Assembly (NCBI GenBank): GCA_012522555.1
Contig: JAAYKG010000012.1
Span: 1 to 33,883, forward strand
DNA length: 33,883 bases
Direction of reading: 5' to 3'
Source of the DNA: Armatimonadota bacterium
GTDB taxonomy: Bacteria > Armatimonadota > UBA5829
The position numbers were made by a program, and so were the translations under genes. Shown one piece after another: positions 8,485-17,379 of this stretch (its first letter is position 1; every line of letters begins with the position of its first letter). Below the pieces are notes generated by a model. It saw only the letters and a program-made list of their open reading frames with translations, searched no databases and was not told where the DNA came from.

Positions 8485-9270
8485 TCAACAGCTTTTGCTC
8501 AACGCCGCATCGTAGATCAATTTCGATATTCTGCCGATCGTCACTTGAGCTTCTCCGATTGATTTTGCACCCTGGGTAAATACCGCGATTGAATAACAAA
8601 AATCCGGGGTCGTGACAAGGCCGCAGTCGTTGACCGCATCGTTCACTTGTCCGGTTTTGTTGGCCAAAATCCCCTCGGGGAGCAGCAAACCCAGGTTTGC
8701 AGTAAATTGCTGCGCGCCCATCGTCGAAAGCAGCATTTCGTCCCACTTTTTACCCAACAACTCACGGCGCGCGGCTCTCGCCAGCATATCCGCAGCCTCG
8801 CTTGCAACAATATAATTATCCCGCCCGGCAGCGATAGCCTCCCAGTCGTACATCTTACGCTGTAATCGAGTTTTCGCGTATCCAAGCGACCGTAGAGTGT
8901 TGTTCACATTATCCATACCCACGCGATCGACCATAATGTTTGTGGCGGTGTTGTCGCTGACGATTATCATCAGGGTCAACAGATCCCGCACAGACACTTC
9001 AATGCCGTCGTGCAGATGCGAAAGCACCCCGGAACCATCGCACCGAAGCTGCGGGGTAACCGCACAAATCTCGTCCAGAGATAGCACGCCATCTCGAACC
9101 TGTCTCAGCGCCTCGATGAAAATCGGAACCTTGATAGTGCTTGCCGCGACCACTTCCATATCTTCGTTCAAAGACAAATCCACAGCCCCGCGAATATTAC
9201 GGACGCACAGCGACAGCTTTCCCCTGAGGTCGTGCGCTAAGGACTCGATTTCATTCACGATTAGCCGCAT
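8485..9270 (-). CDS. Class A beta-lactamase-related serine hydrolase (copy 1)
   Basis: A 261-residue protein with the penicillin-recognising serine hydrolase motifs: STIK (Ser44, Lys47), SDN (105-107) and KTG (205-207). The class A omega-loop ExxLN is not obvious; instead a YDWEA segment (Glu144) precedes the conserved GRDNY, as in the broader beta-lactamase2 group. No signal peptide is visible, so export and true beta-lactamase activity are doubtful. It overlaps the upstream paralogue by 10 nt and is probably translated together with it. It ends 15 nt from the last DnaA-like box of the origin. Confidence 0.82.
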   Translation of the reverse strand: MRLIVNEIESLAHDLRGKLSLCVRNIRGAVDLSLNEDMEVVAASTIKVPIFIEALRQVRDGVLSLDEICAVTPQLRCDGSGVLSHLHDGIEVSVRDLLTLMIIVSDNTATNIMVDRVGMDNVNNTLRSLGYAKTRLQRKMYDWEAIAAGRDNYIVASEAADMLARAARRELLGKKWDEMLLSTMGAQQFTANLGLLLPEGILANKTGQVNDAVNDCGLVTTPDFCYSIAVFTQGAKSIGEAQVTIGRISKLIYDAALSKSC

Positions 9271-10049
9271 CCGCAGACTACCTCGTCGTAGATGAGCTTA
9301 GAAATTTTGGCGACCGCCATAAATGCGTCGCTGCGTGACTGCCATCCGCTGGTGGTGATGCAAATCGAATAGCTGAAATCATCGGTCCAAAGAATGCCGG
9401 AATCGTGGAGTATTCCCTCGATTCCGCCCGGCTTGCTGGCCACGCAGACATCTTCCGGCAGCAGCAAGTTCAGATGGGCTTTGCTTATCTGTCTACTCAT
9501 AATATCCAACGCAAGCTCGTCGAAATCGGTTCCAGTCACCTGCCTGCAATAGATTTTTTTGCACAAATCCGCGATCTCCCCCGCCGCGATCCAGTTATAA
9601 AGCCCCTTGCGCATACCTTCATAATCGTAGATTTTGCGTTGAACCTCGGTTTCGGTATATCCAAAACCGCGCATGGTGTTGGTTATCGCTTCCGGGGTGA
9701 GGTAGTCTATGAGCATGTTCGTGGCGTGGTTGTCGCTGGTCACGATCATCAGCAACATCAGGTCTTCGTAGGTCAGCTCGGCTCCCCCGTGCATATACCG
9801 CAGCACTCCCGAACCCGGCGCCCTGTCTTCGTTTTGCAAGACGAACTTGGTGTCAAGCGATGCGCTGCCTTCCGCAAGCCGCTTTACAGCCTCCACCAAA
9901 ACCGGTACTTTTATCACGCTGGCGGACCATACCCGCTCGGTGTCGTTATAAGAATAATCAAAAGCGTTTTCAATGTCGCGCACCGCCACCGATACGCAGC
10001 CGCCGATTTCGGCGGCGAGGCGATTGATTTCCGATCTAATATCTGTCAT
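9261..10049 (-). CDS. Class A beta-lactamase-related serine hydrolase (copy 2), altered KTG motif
   Basis: A paralogue of the next gene downstream, aligning along its full length with motifs at the same positions: SVIK (Ser44, Lys47), SDN (105-107) and Glu144 in YDYEG. The third motif is KPG (206-208) instead of KTG, which removes the threonine of the usual substrate-binding strand. The start is the ATG at 10049, which has GGAGGA about 8 nt upstream; an open extension to 10097 lacks such a site. No signal peptide is visible. Substrate unknown; it could be a cytoplasmic esterase or peptidase-like enzyme rather than a resistance gene. Confidence 0.82.
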   Translation of the reverse strand: MTDIRSEINRLAAEIGGCVSVAVRDIENAFDYSYNDTERVWSASVIKVPVLVEAVKRLAEGSASLDTKFVLQNEDRAPGSGVLRYMHGGAELTYEDLMLLMIVTSDNHATNMLIDYLTPEAITNTMRGFGYTETEVQRKIYDYEGMRKGLYNWIAAGEIADLCKKIYCRQVTGTDFDELALDIMSRQISKAHLNLLLPEDVCVASKPGGIEGILHDSGILWTDDFSYSICITTSGWQSRSDAFMAVAKISKLIYDEVVCGCG

Positions 10050-10179
10050 GGTGCAGTCCTCCGTGCATAACTTAGCACAACCAGGCCCCGCCTGCAAGGC
10101 AGTATACGAAACTGGATAAATTTTGTTGCGTATGGCTCATTATCCAACACACAACAGATAAGATGCGATAGAATAAAGT

Positions 10180-10959
10180 ATGGCTTTGGAAGCTCTATCT
10201 CTTGCGAGCGGAAGCTCGGGCAACGCAATCCTTGTCAAAGACGATACCACCGCGATTTTGATCGACGCAGGAATAGGAATCAGAAAACTGACGGCTGCGT
10301 TACGCTATCGCGGGGTCGATCCATCCGAGCTGTCCGCTATTTTGATTACCCACGAACACTCCGACCATATAACCGGCGCTGTCAGAACAGCACACCGATA
10401 TGGAGTGCCCCTGGTTGCCAATGCACCAACGCTGCAAGCGATACGACATTCCGAAAATGTGCCGACGCAAGTGATGGACGTAGGGGAGTGCATAGCGTTT
10501 GGGGGGATGCAGGTTCGGTCTTTTCGGGTGTCACACGACGCCGCATGCCCGGTTGGATATACCATTTGCGGATGTAAAAGCACGATCACCAGCGTCACCG
10601 ATACAGGAATGCTGCTGCCGGAGATACAAGAAGAGGCCGCAAACGCCGATCTGCTGATTTTGGAATCCAACTACGATGAAGAGATGCTCATCGAAGGGCC
10701 ATATCCGTATTTTCTGAAATATCGGATCAAAAGCGAGAACGGCCACCTCTCGAATGATGCGGCCGCGGGGCTGATAATCGACCTGGCTGAGTCCGGCAGA
10801 ACGCCGAGTGTTTGGCTGGCGCACTTGAGTAAAACAAACAACAGCCCATCGATTGCCCTGGCCACCGCACAGCACCTGCTGTGGGCCTATTCGGGCGAAC
10901 ACCTCAACATATCCGTGGCGCTGAGAGATATCCCCAGCCTGCACTGGATCGGCAACTAG
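10180..10959 (+). CDS. MBL-fold metallo-hydrolase, WalJ/YycJ type
   Basis: A 259-residue metallo-beta-lactamase-fold hydrolase. It opens with the SGSSGNA motif typical of the YycJ/WalJ group, followed by ILIDAG and the metal-binding THEHSDH (HxHxDH). Later metal ligands lie in SHDA, SVTDTG and a histidine near the end. In Firmicutes the related gene lies in the walRK operon near the origin and its product is linked to cell-wall/division timing and nuclease activity. Here it also lies near the candidate origin but has no walRK partners. It diverges from the beta-lactamase-like pair. Confidence 0.85.
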   Translation: MALEALSLASGSSGNAILVKDDTTAILIDAGIGIRKLTAALRYRGVDPSELSAILITHEHSDHITGAVRTAHRYGVPLVANAPTLQAIRHSENVPTQVMDVGECIAFGGMQVRSFRVSHDAACPVGYTICGCKSTITSVTDTGMLLPEIQEEAANADLLILESNYDEEMLIEGPYPYFLKYRIKSENGHLSNDAAAGLIIDLAESGRTPSVWLAHLSKTNNSPSIALATAQHLLWAYSGEHLNISVALRDIPSLHWIGN

Positions 10960-11567
10960 CCGACATTATTCATGAGTGCTGCGCTGGCTTGTCTGGCGCG
11001 GGGTTTTCGAGCCTTTGGTCGGTCATTTTCGGGTTATCCGGGCCATTGTCGCTTAGTTATGTCTACCACAAGGAGCAAACAAGCTCTTGTCCTCGTATTT
11101 TTTGCATTATAAGACACGATTATCCCTTCCAGGCTGATCTGGCCGCTTGTCTCGTCAATATCATAGGGTTGAGACCTGAGCATCCGCGAAATCCATTCCA
11201 GGCAAAAGTTTCCTCAAAGCCAGCAACAACAGAAAGCTGCAGAATGCAGGATAAGCCGAAACTGGTTGGCAAGAAATCGATGACAACTCGTTTTGCCTGA
11301 AAGCAGATCGCCTTTAAGCTCCTTTATACGATTCTCAACATCGCCGCCATCAAAGTTGGTTGAGATAGTCTTGGAACCGAAAGGAATATCGAAGCTTAAA
11401 TCCGAACTCTTCATCAGAGATACCTCCGCTGGAGTTTTTTCACAATGACTACTCCTTCAACAGCAGAGTGTATCCCTTTCTATCTCATCAAGAATTATCC
11501 GGATTAACGCAATTGCCTCGATTCATTTGGTTTTCTCAACAGTAAACAGGCAATCGAGGATCGAAAT
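10960..11567. other. Gene-poor stretch with one possible remnant
   Basis: About 600 bases with no convincing full gene on either strand. The plus strand offers only short frames without a Shine-Dalgarno site or motif. The minus strand contains the short well-initiated frame listed separately at 11214-11414. The stretch may hold a decayed gene or an unrecognised RNA. Confidence 0.5.
11214..11414 (-). pseudogene. Short frame, possibly the truncated N-terminus of a larger gene
   Basis: The ATG has a clear GGAGG site about 8 nt upstream, so translation probably starts here. The first ~20 residues (FDIPFGSKTIS) vaguely recall the N-terminus of LarA/DUF2088 proteins; the rest turns into a Cys-rich, unrecognisable tail and stops after 66 residues. 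A 9-codon frame beginning GTG-AAA-AAA, with its own AAGGAG, ends in a TGA overlapping the ATG (TGATG). It could be a remnant cut by deletion or frameshift, or a genuine small protein. The family link is weak. Confidence 0.3.
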
Positions 11568-11601
11568 AGTGTGGGGTGGTCCGCCAAACCCATCCCACAC
11601 T
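11568..11601 (-). terminator. Hairpin after the methyltransferase gene
   Basis: AGTGTGGGGTGG and CCATCCCACACT form a stem of about 12 bp with one G-T pair, starting directly after the methyltransferase stop codon. On the plus strand a TTATTTTT tract follows; on the minus strand the 3' flank is only weakly U-rich. It is probably a terminator, possibly acting in both directions. Confidence 0.55.
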
Positions 11602-12231
11602 TTATTTTTGCGCGGTGATCAATAACATAGAAAAATCCCTGACTTTACCATCGGCTGCTTCCTTTGTATAAGTATAAGCAGTTGAGGTCGCAATCCTTTG
11701 GAAACCTGCATTCTCAAACAGATCTACCATCTGATCGCGATTGAAACCATGGTGATGTACTTCGGTTGTGTCGGAATGAAAACTGCCGTCCTCAGCGTCT
11801 AGATCAGACACTGCGACCAGGCCCCCTAGCTTCAACAGCCTGTAAAACGCCTGCAGCACGGCATCGACATCGCCGATATGGTGCATGGTCATAACACTAT
11901 AGATGAGGTCCAAAGGCCCCCCGCTATATTCTTCGACAAAATTGTCGCACATCACGGGTACGATGCCGTCAATACCCTGCGATTCGATCTTCTCCCGCAA
12001 CTCATCGAGCATGCCCTGCGATTTGTCCACAGCGATAATCGAACCAAGATACGGCCGCAGAGCAAGAGAGATCAGACCTGTGCCTGCGCCAAAATCCAGC
12101 GCATGCATAGTGGGCGTAATATCGAGTTGATTTCTTATGGCCTCAGCAACAGCCTGGGCCCTTTGAATTGTGCGTGGCTTATCGTAATCTGATGCAAGAT
12201 CATCGAAGCGCCGGTTTGATTCAGTCGCCAT
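11602..12231 (-). CDS. Class I SAM-dependent methyltransferase
   Basis: A 209-residue protein of the Methyltransf_11 type. Motif I is DFGAGTG (46-52), followed by an acidic strand end (IIAVD) that would bind the ribose of S-adenosylmethionine, and YSVMTMHHIGD as the motif IV region. The C-terminal part has a variable cap and the HHHGFNRDQM segment. The start is the ATG at 12231 with AGGA upstream; a longer open frame to 12345 overlaps the thioredoxin gene and has no such support. It lies 5 nt after the TlpA-like gene, so it is cotranscribed. The methyl acceptor is unknown. Confidence 0.82.
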   Translation of the reverse strand: MATESNRRFDDLASDYDKPRTIQRAQAVAEAIRNQLDITPTMHALDFGAGTGLISLALRPYLGSIIAVDKSQGMLDELREKIESQGIDGIVPVMCDNFVEEYSGGPLDLIYSVMTMHHIGDVDAVLQAFYRLLKLGGLVAVSDLDAEDGSFHSDTTEVHHHGFNRDQMVDLFENAGFQRIATSTAYTYTKEAADGKVRDFSMLLITAQK

Positions 12232-12236
12232 AAATC

Positions 12237-13298
12237 CTACTTCTGTTTCGCTTTTAGATCCTCGATGCGCTTTTTGAGCATATTCACGACATCCGGGGAA
12301 ATGTTTTTGTCTTTCTCTACCAGCGCGATAGCTTTGGTTTCGCAATCAACGGCTTTGGCGAGATCATCCGCGCTCTCGAACACATAAGAACACCCGTGCA
12401 GGACACTCGGATCTTCTTCTTTGCTGATAGACAGAGCGCGCCCGGCCAAAGATGAAGCCAGCTTAAAATCCGGGGTTTTCAAAGTCTCTTTTGAACCGGT
12501 TATACTCAACGCCATTGTCAAGAGCATATCCGGTTTGTCTTTCATCGTACCATCCGCCAGTTTTTGGATGTAATCATAACCGGCTTTTTCGTCGCACGCA
12601 AACATTAGCTGAAGCTTGAGCGGAACGGCATACTCCTCGAATGAAGGATCCTCTTTTATATAATCATCCAGCTTGGCCAAGGCTTCTTTGTGTTTCCCTT
12701 GCTCGGACAAAACCTCGACGTCACTGATCAATTCCCCCTTTTTTTCTTCAGCGGCGATCTCTTCGGCTCGCTGTTTAGCGTAGCTTGCCACATCGAACTT
12801 ACCTTCTATAATCAGGCCCAGGGTTTTATCAAGGTCTCGCATTGGATGGCCGATCCAGGCGATTTTCCCTTTGTCGACTATGAATGCCGTTGGAATGCCG
12901 GTTTGGTTTGCCGCTTCCATCCAGTTTTTGGCCATAAACCCCGCCGAATCGTCGGTCGCAACGCTATAGCCCATCTTATCGCCCATATTCTTCACAAAAG
13001 CGGCCACATCCCCGCGCTCCCAAACGCTGATCCCCGCGAACGTTACCTTGTTTTTATATTTTTTCGAAAGCTCGGTCAGGTGTGGAATCGTGGCTTTACA
13101 AGGGCCGCACCAGGTCGCCCAGAACTCGATGACGTAGATTTTGCCGGTGTCCAACTTGTCTACAGCCGGCCCTTTGATCCATTTGGCAACCTTTATAGTC
13201 GGAGCTTTATCCCCTATGTTGAGCTTGGCTGCGAACCCCGCCGTGCCCAGCGCCGTTATAAATATTATCGCTGCAACTAAAACCAATAGTCTTTTCAT
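12237..13298 (-). CDS. TlpA-like exported thioredoxin with a helical C-terminal region
   Basis: A 353-residue protein with a signal peptide (residues 1-23), a TlpA/ResA-type thioredoxin domain (about 25-165) containing the WCGPC active site (Cys64, Cys67) and the cis-proline TGIP loop, and then about 190 residues of helices resembling TPR repeats. It probably acts as a periplasmic thiol reductase or a partner in redox maturation. The start is the ATG at 13298, with GGAG 8 nt upstream and directly before the signal peptide; the longer frame upstream is not supported. The methyltransferase gene follows at once. Confidence 0.85.
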   Translation of the reverse strand: MKRLLVLVAAIIFITALGTAGFAAKLNIGDKAPTIKVAKWIKGPAVDKLDTGKIYVIEFWATWCGPCKATIPHLTELSKKYKNKVTFAGISVWERGDVAAFVKNMGDKMGYSVATDDSAGFMAKNWMEAANQTGIPTAFIVDKGKIAWIGHPMRDLDKTLGLIIEGKFDVASYAKQRAEEIAAEEKKGELISDVEVLSEQGKHKEALAKLDDYIKEDPSFEEYAVPLKLQLMFACDEKAGYDYIQKLADGTMKDKPDMLLTMALSITGSKETLKTPDFKLASSLAGRALSISKEEDPSVLHGCSYVFESADDLAKAVDCETKAIALVEKDKNISPDVVNMLKKRIEDLKAKQK

Positions 13299-13506
13299 GT
13301 CTGCTCCTCGCAAAATAGCTTGCTGCCGGCTCGGCGGTTGGAATGCATACGTGCCTGCCATCATAGACGCAGCCACGCACCAAAATGTTGCATTGGTGCA
13401 TAATAGCTTCACTTTCGGACAGCATACATCCTTCTTCCCCTTTTTGATGAAGGACAACCGACGCTTTTGGCAAAAGTAGACTTGAGGACTCCGGAGGACC
13501 CAAATT

Positions 13507-14382
13507 ATGTATATATCGGTTAGAGACGCACACCTGCCTGGACCGTTTGGCAGCATACACGCCGGCCTTAAGGCGATGGGCATCGAGCACGTGGAGCTTA
13601 ACTACAGCAAAGACAAGACCGTACCGTCAGTGGATTCAGATGGACGCGAGTCGCTCGCCAACCCCACCGCAATTGAACAATACCTCTATAAAGCCCACGG
13701 CTATGGCGTGAAGCCGTGCTCATTGCTGCTGGCCAATAATTTCGGCTCTGAGGACCTGCAAAGCGAGATCGACTACGTTATTTATGCGCTTCAGGCGGCG
13801 GCGCAGATGGAGATTAAGGCTATCAGAATCGATGCATATCTCAGCACACAAGACCAATGGCCGCTTGAAAAACGCGCGCAGCATTTCGCCGATTGCATGA
13901 AAAAGATCCTGGATGCAACAAATAATCTTGACGTCACGATGGGAATTGAGAATCACGGCCACAAAGGCAACGAGCAAGAATTCCTCGATGCGGTGCTGAA
14001 TGCGGTTGGCTCCGATCGAGTCGGGATGACCATAGACACCGGGAACTTCTATTGGTATGGCTATCCCCTTAAACGGGTGAATGAGATCATCAAACATTTC
14101 GCGCCACGCCTCAAGCACACCCACATGAAAGCGATAAATTACCCTGCCGATAAGCGCGACATCCAAAGGGAGGTCGGCTGGGGTTATGGAGAGCACTGCA
14201 GTTCTCTCCGCGAGGGAGACCTGGATCTGCGTGAGATCGTCAAGTCGTTCAAACAGGCGGGCTATATCGACGACTTGTGTATAGAAAACGAGTCGCTTGG
14301 CAGATATAATAAAGATAAGCAGCAGGCCATTCTAATAGACGATGCTGCTTATCTGCGTGAGATTCTTAAAGCCATAGGCTAA
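13507..14382 (+). CDS. Sugar phosphate isomerase/epimerase-like TIM barrel
   Basis: A 291-residue protein of the xylose isomerase-like TIM-barrel superfamily (AP endonuclease 2 fold). Strand-end motifs hold likely metal ligands: MGIENHGH (Glu), MTIDTGNF (Asp), HTHMKA (His) and IENESLG (Glu). These enzymes isomerise or epimerise sugars and cyclitols. GGAGGA lies about 9 nt before the ATG. It diverges from the TlpA-like gene and its stop overlaps the stop of the convergent outer-membrane protein gene (CTAA). Substrate unknown. Confidence 0.82.
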   Translation: MYISVRDAHLPGPFGSIHAGLKAMGIEHVELNYSKDKTVPSVDSDGRESLANPTAIEQYLYKAHGYGVKPCSLLLANNFGSEDLQSEIDYVIYALQAAAQMEIKAIRIDAYLSTQDQWPLEKRAQHFADCMKKILDATNNLDVTMGIENHGHKGNEQEFLDAVLNAVGSDRVGMTIDTGNFYWYGYPLKRVNEIIKHFAPRLKHTHMKAINYPADKRDIQREVGWGYGEHCSSLREGDLDLREIVKSFKQAGYIDDLCIENESLGRYNKDKQQAILIDDAAYLREILKAIG

Positions 14383-15197
14383 AGAGTCATCACGTAGCTT
14401 ATGCCAAAAGAAAATTCAAACTCGCCGTCGCCGACAAATCCCGTATCAAGGACAAGCCCGGGGACAAGTTCCGGGTACATCCTCAGGCCGACATTGAAAA
14501 GATAACGGCCATGCAAGTCATCTTCTCCGAAGTGTCGGAAATTGAGATACGGAGCGTCCCATACGCCTTCTATTATGAGGCTGGCGTTCGGCACGAGGGT
14601 AAGCTCGATACCGGCAAAACCCGCCGAGGCGTTATGGTCGAAGGTCAGACCGGCATGGCAGTCCATGAACCTGCCGATCCGCTCATCTTTAAGAACCTTC
14701 TTACTCGCGACTATAAACCCTTTGGTCCCGTTATTGACGCTGCGAAGCGGGCCAACATCGGCTGTATCGTTTGTGATATCGCGCACACCTACAGCCACAG
14801 CGGGATACCAGTAGTGCGGATGTTCCTGTAAGATCTGTATCTTGCCGCCAAACGTGTGGAAGTGGTGATTGCTCAACATCGGGGTGACGTTGGGTGGGAT
14901 AACATACATGTTGTTATAGTAGGTTGCTGATATCTCGATTTTATCGGTTATGCCATAGGTACCGACGCCTCTGATCTGACGATCTACGTATCTGCCCCCC
15001 TTTATTGATTCGGCGTGCTTGGACTCGTTGAATCCGACTGCGAATTTGCTAGGCCCGACGATTCTTGCTGTGGGAATCACATACAACCCGGACAGCCCGT
15101 GCCACGATGTAGTTACTACCTGATGCATAACGGGCGCGGCTGAACAGGGCGCTGAAAAAGCCACAGATATTGCTGCCAAGACGATTAGTGTTCGCAT
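14379..15197 (-). CDS. Predicted outer-membrane beta-barrel protein
   Basis: A 272-residue protein with a signal peptide (residues 1-20, ending SAAP). It has alternating strand-like segments and a GLSGLYVIPTARI motif near the N-terminus, resembling YjbH-type barrel repeats. The start is the ATG at 15197 with GGGAGG 4 nt upstream. It follows hpnE by 36 nt on the same strand and so ends the predicted squalene operon. A role in moving or anchoring a lipid or polysaccharide would fit, but that is inference. Confidence 0.68.
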   Translation of the reverse strand: MRTLIVLAAISVAFSAPCSAAPVMHQVVTTSWHGLSGLYVIPTARIVGPSKFAVGFNESKHAESIKGGRYVDRQIRGVGTYGITDKIEISATYYNNMYVIPPNVTPMLSNHHFHTFGGKIQILQEHPHYWYPAVAVGVRDITNDTADVGPLRSVNNGTKGFIVASKKVLKDERIGRFMDCHAGLTFDHNASAGFAGIELTLVPNASLIIEGVWDAPYLNFRHFGEDDLHGRYLFNVGLRMYPELVPGLVLDTGFVGDGEFEFSFGISYVMTL

Positions 15198-15233
15198 AAA
15201 CCCTCCCAAACAACGAATAATACTGCTCGCCCG

Positions 15234-16505
15234 TCAACCGTTCGCCAATATCAGATTTGCAGCCGCCTTGCCGGACCGAACCGCGCCCTCTATCGTCGCG
15301 GGCCATCCGGTGGCAACCCAGTCTCCTGCGAGGAACACATTTTTCAACTCTGTGGCCGCTTGCGGTCTATGCGCATCGCAGGCCAAAGTTGCAAATGTAG
15401 CTCGACGCTCAATATAAATTACGCTTCTTTTCAGCGGCATATCGGCCAGCCGCGGCTCAACTCTGACCGCCGCCCTCAGGGCCAGCGCTTGAAGATCATC
15501 GCGATCCAGCCCCATCAGCTTCGAGGCTGCGCTTGCCACTGCCTGCACGTATCCGAATTGAGTATGCTTGCCGAATACCCACCCAAACGGCTCTCCAACC
15601 ACGCAAGCCGGAGGAAATTCAGGGATCGGCTTTTCAAAAAATAAATGAGCCGCAACAATTGGCTGCCAGAGAAGCTGCTGTGCGCCGCCCGCCTCGAGTC
15701 CCATTTTGCTTAATATATATGGCGGCACAGCGACCACGCATTGATCGAAACTTATGCATTCGCCGGATTTCGTCTCTATAGATCGCATCAGCCCATTTTG
15801 TACTTGCAGCTTTCGAACAGGCGAAGCAAGCCGCACCCGACATCCCAACTCGCTGAGGCGTCGCAAGGCGGCCTCGTGAACCAGCTCGCTCAAAGCAACA
15901 TCCGGAACCCCAAGCCGGTAGGCCTCGCGATCCTTCAACAGCATCTCTATCAACACCATCCTCGCGTATTTAGCTGAGCCTGCTGACGCGGATTCGTTGA
16001 GAGCGGATTCGATTACGGGTTCAACCAACTTTTCGATCAGATTGCTCGGGCAGCCCAATTTCAGCAAATAATCGGCTGCGGCATCGTTTTCCGAGGGTTT
16101 TATAAGCAGCATCGAGATCAAAACGCGCGCCAGCGTCAGCTTGTTTATGCTGGCTGTCAATTCGCCGGACATTATGGATCCCAACAGGTGAAAAGGAGCA
16201 GGCAGCCTCGACGATTCAATCACCGAGCGATCTGAATCAATGACATTGAGCCTATCGTGGTAAGTTATTTTGTCCCCTGACCCAAGTTTGTCAAAAAAAT
16301 CTTTGGCCTGTCTGCAGCATCCCAGGAGTACGTGCTGGGAGTTGTCGAGCATCAACCCCGTCCGGCTATCGCGAAAGGAGCTTGCCCTCCCACCGAGTAT
16401 TCTTCGGGACTCAAAGATGGTGACGGCGAACCCTTTTTCGGCGAGTTCGTATGCGCAGGAGATGCCGGCTACCCCGCCCCCTATGACTGCGACGTTGGTA
16501 GGTAT
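15234..16505 (-). CDS. hpnE: Squalene-producing FAD-dependent desaturase HpnE, ATA start
   Basis: HpnE reduces hydroxysqualene to squalene. The intact frame holds the FAD-binding Rossmann motif VAVIGGGVAG, the GGRASSF motif and the C-terminal FLAGDWVATGWPATIEGA, giving 423 residues, the usual family length. No ATG, GTG or TTG exists in frame between the upstream stop (TAG, 16532-16530) and the Rossmann motif. An ATA at 16505 lies 6 nt after GGAGG (16516-16512), overlapping the end of hpnD. Starting at the later TTG-ATG near 16355 would remove the whole FAD-binding segment. Alternatives are a sequencing error at this codon or frameshifting from hpnD. Confidence 0.8.
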   Translation of the reverse strand: MPTNVAVIGGGVAGISCAYELAEKGFAVTIFESRRILGGRASSFRDSRTGLMLDNSQHVLLGCCRQAKDFFDKLGSGDKITYHDRLNVIDSDRSVIESSRLPAPFHLLGSIMSGELTASINKLTLARVLISMLLIKPSENDAAADYLLKLGCPSNLIEKLVEPVIESALNESASAGSAKYARMVLIEMLLKDREAYRLGVPDVALSELVHEAALRRLSELGCRVRLASPVRKLQVQNGLMRSIETKSGECISFDQCVVAVPPYILSKMGLEAGGAQQLLWQPIVAAHLFFEKPIPEFPPACVVGEPFGWVFGKHTQFGYVQAVASAASKLMGLDRDDLQALALRAAVRVEPRLADMPLKRSVIYIERRATFATLACDAHRPQAATELKNVFLAGDWVATGWPATIEGAVRSGKAAANLILANG

Positions 16506-17371
16506 GGCTTGCCTCCGGGGAACTTTGATCTAAGCAGAGCACGCGCGGCAATGCCCACTTTTTTTGCGCGCGAGATCGCGATCGGGTGTTGAAAAACATT
16601 ATATTGCCTGCGCTCGATGGTGTCGAGTATGCTGAAATAGATATCGATCATAGCGCATAAACCCGGCCGCCCCGCCCCATGAACCATTTCTACCAACGGC
16701 AGTGCTTTTTGGTAGTATTGCCGTGCGCGGGCAACCTCAAATTGCATAAGCCGCACAAAACGCTCATCTCTGGGGCCGTTGATAAGCTCCTCGGCGCTGT
16801 AGTTGAATGCGCGTAGGTCTTCTTCGGGTATATAAACCCGCCCGTTGGCGGCATCTTCTCTGACATCACGCAGAATATTGGTAAGCTGAAAAGCAATCCC
16901 GCAATACTCGGCGTATTTTTTTGCCTCCGGCGCATCAAAACCGAATATATGGATACACACCAGCCCAACCACCGACGCCACTTTATAACAATAGTCGTAG
17001 AGCTGCTCAAAGGTTGCATAGCGATCCATATAAAGGTCCATCGACGCGCCATCTATTAGTTGATGAAAATACTCCAGCGGAATATCATAACTTTTCACTG
17101 CGTGGTGAAATGCCGGCAGGATCAGGCTGTCGCCGCCATCCTCACAACAATCCAACGTGCTTCGCCACCGCTCCAGCATCTCGGCGCGATTTGCATGCAT
17201 ATTCGGATCATCGGCAATATCATCGCAGTATCTCATAAAGGCATACACCGCACACATCGCGTCGCGCTGCTTCCGAGGCAGCACAATAAAAGAATAGTAG
17301 AAGTTGCGCGCCCTTTGGCGAGCCACCCTGCGGCAATAGCGATAAGATATTGCCAGTTTATCATCCATCAA
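16481..17371 (-). CDS. hpnD: Presqualene diphosphate synthase HpnD
   Basis: Condenses two farnesyl diphosphates to presqualene diphosphate. The 296-residue protein has both aspartate-rich sites of the squalene/phytoene synthase family: YCDDIADD in the N-terminal third and LRDVREDAANGR in the middle. It begins 8 nt after hpnC (TTG at 17371 or ATG at 17368, AGGA upstream) and overlaps the start of hpnE. With HpnC and HpnE it forms the three-step bacterial squalene route. Confidence 0.92.
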   Translation of the reverse strand: MMDDKLAISYRYCRRVARQRARNFYYSFIVLPRKQRDAMCAVYAFMRYCDDIADDPNMHANRAEMLERWRSTLDCCEDGGDSLILPAFHHAVKSYDIPLEYFHQLIDGASMDLYMDRYATFEQLYDYCYKVASVVGLVCIHIFGFDAPEAKKYAEYCGIAFQLTNILRDVREDAANGRVYIPEEDLRAFNYSAEELINGPRDERFVRLMQFEVARARQYYQKALPLVEMVHGAGRPGLCAMIDIYFSILDTIERRQYNVFQHPIAISRAKKVGIAARALLRSKFPGGKPYLPTSQS

Positions 17372-17379
17372 TTTCTATC

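Noticed and set aside
8297-8746. A 149-codon minus-strand frame across the origin.
   Set aside because: It overlaps the beta-lactamase-like gene in another frame and the DnaA boxes, and its composition is not protein-like.
10139-10147. TTATCCAAC, a further DnaA-box-like 9-mer between the beta-lactamase-like and WalJ-type genes.
   Set aside because: Only seven of nine positions match, it is isolated, and it lies 1.7 kb from the main cluster.
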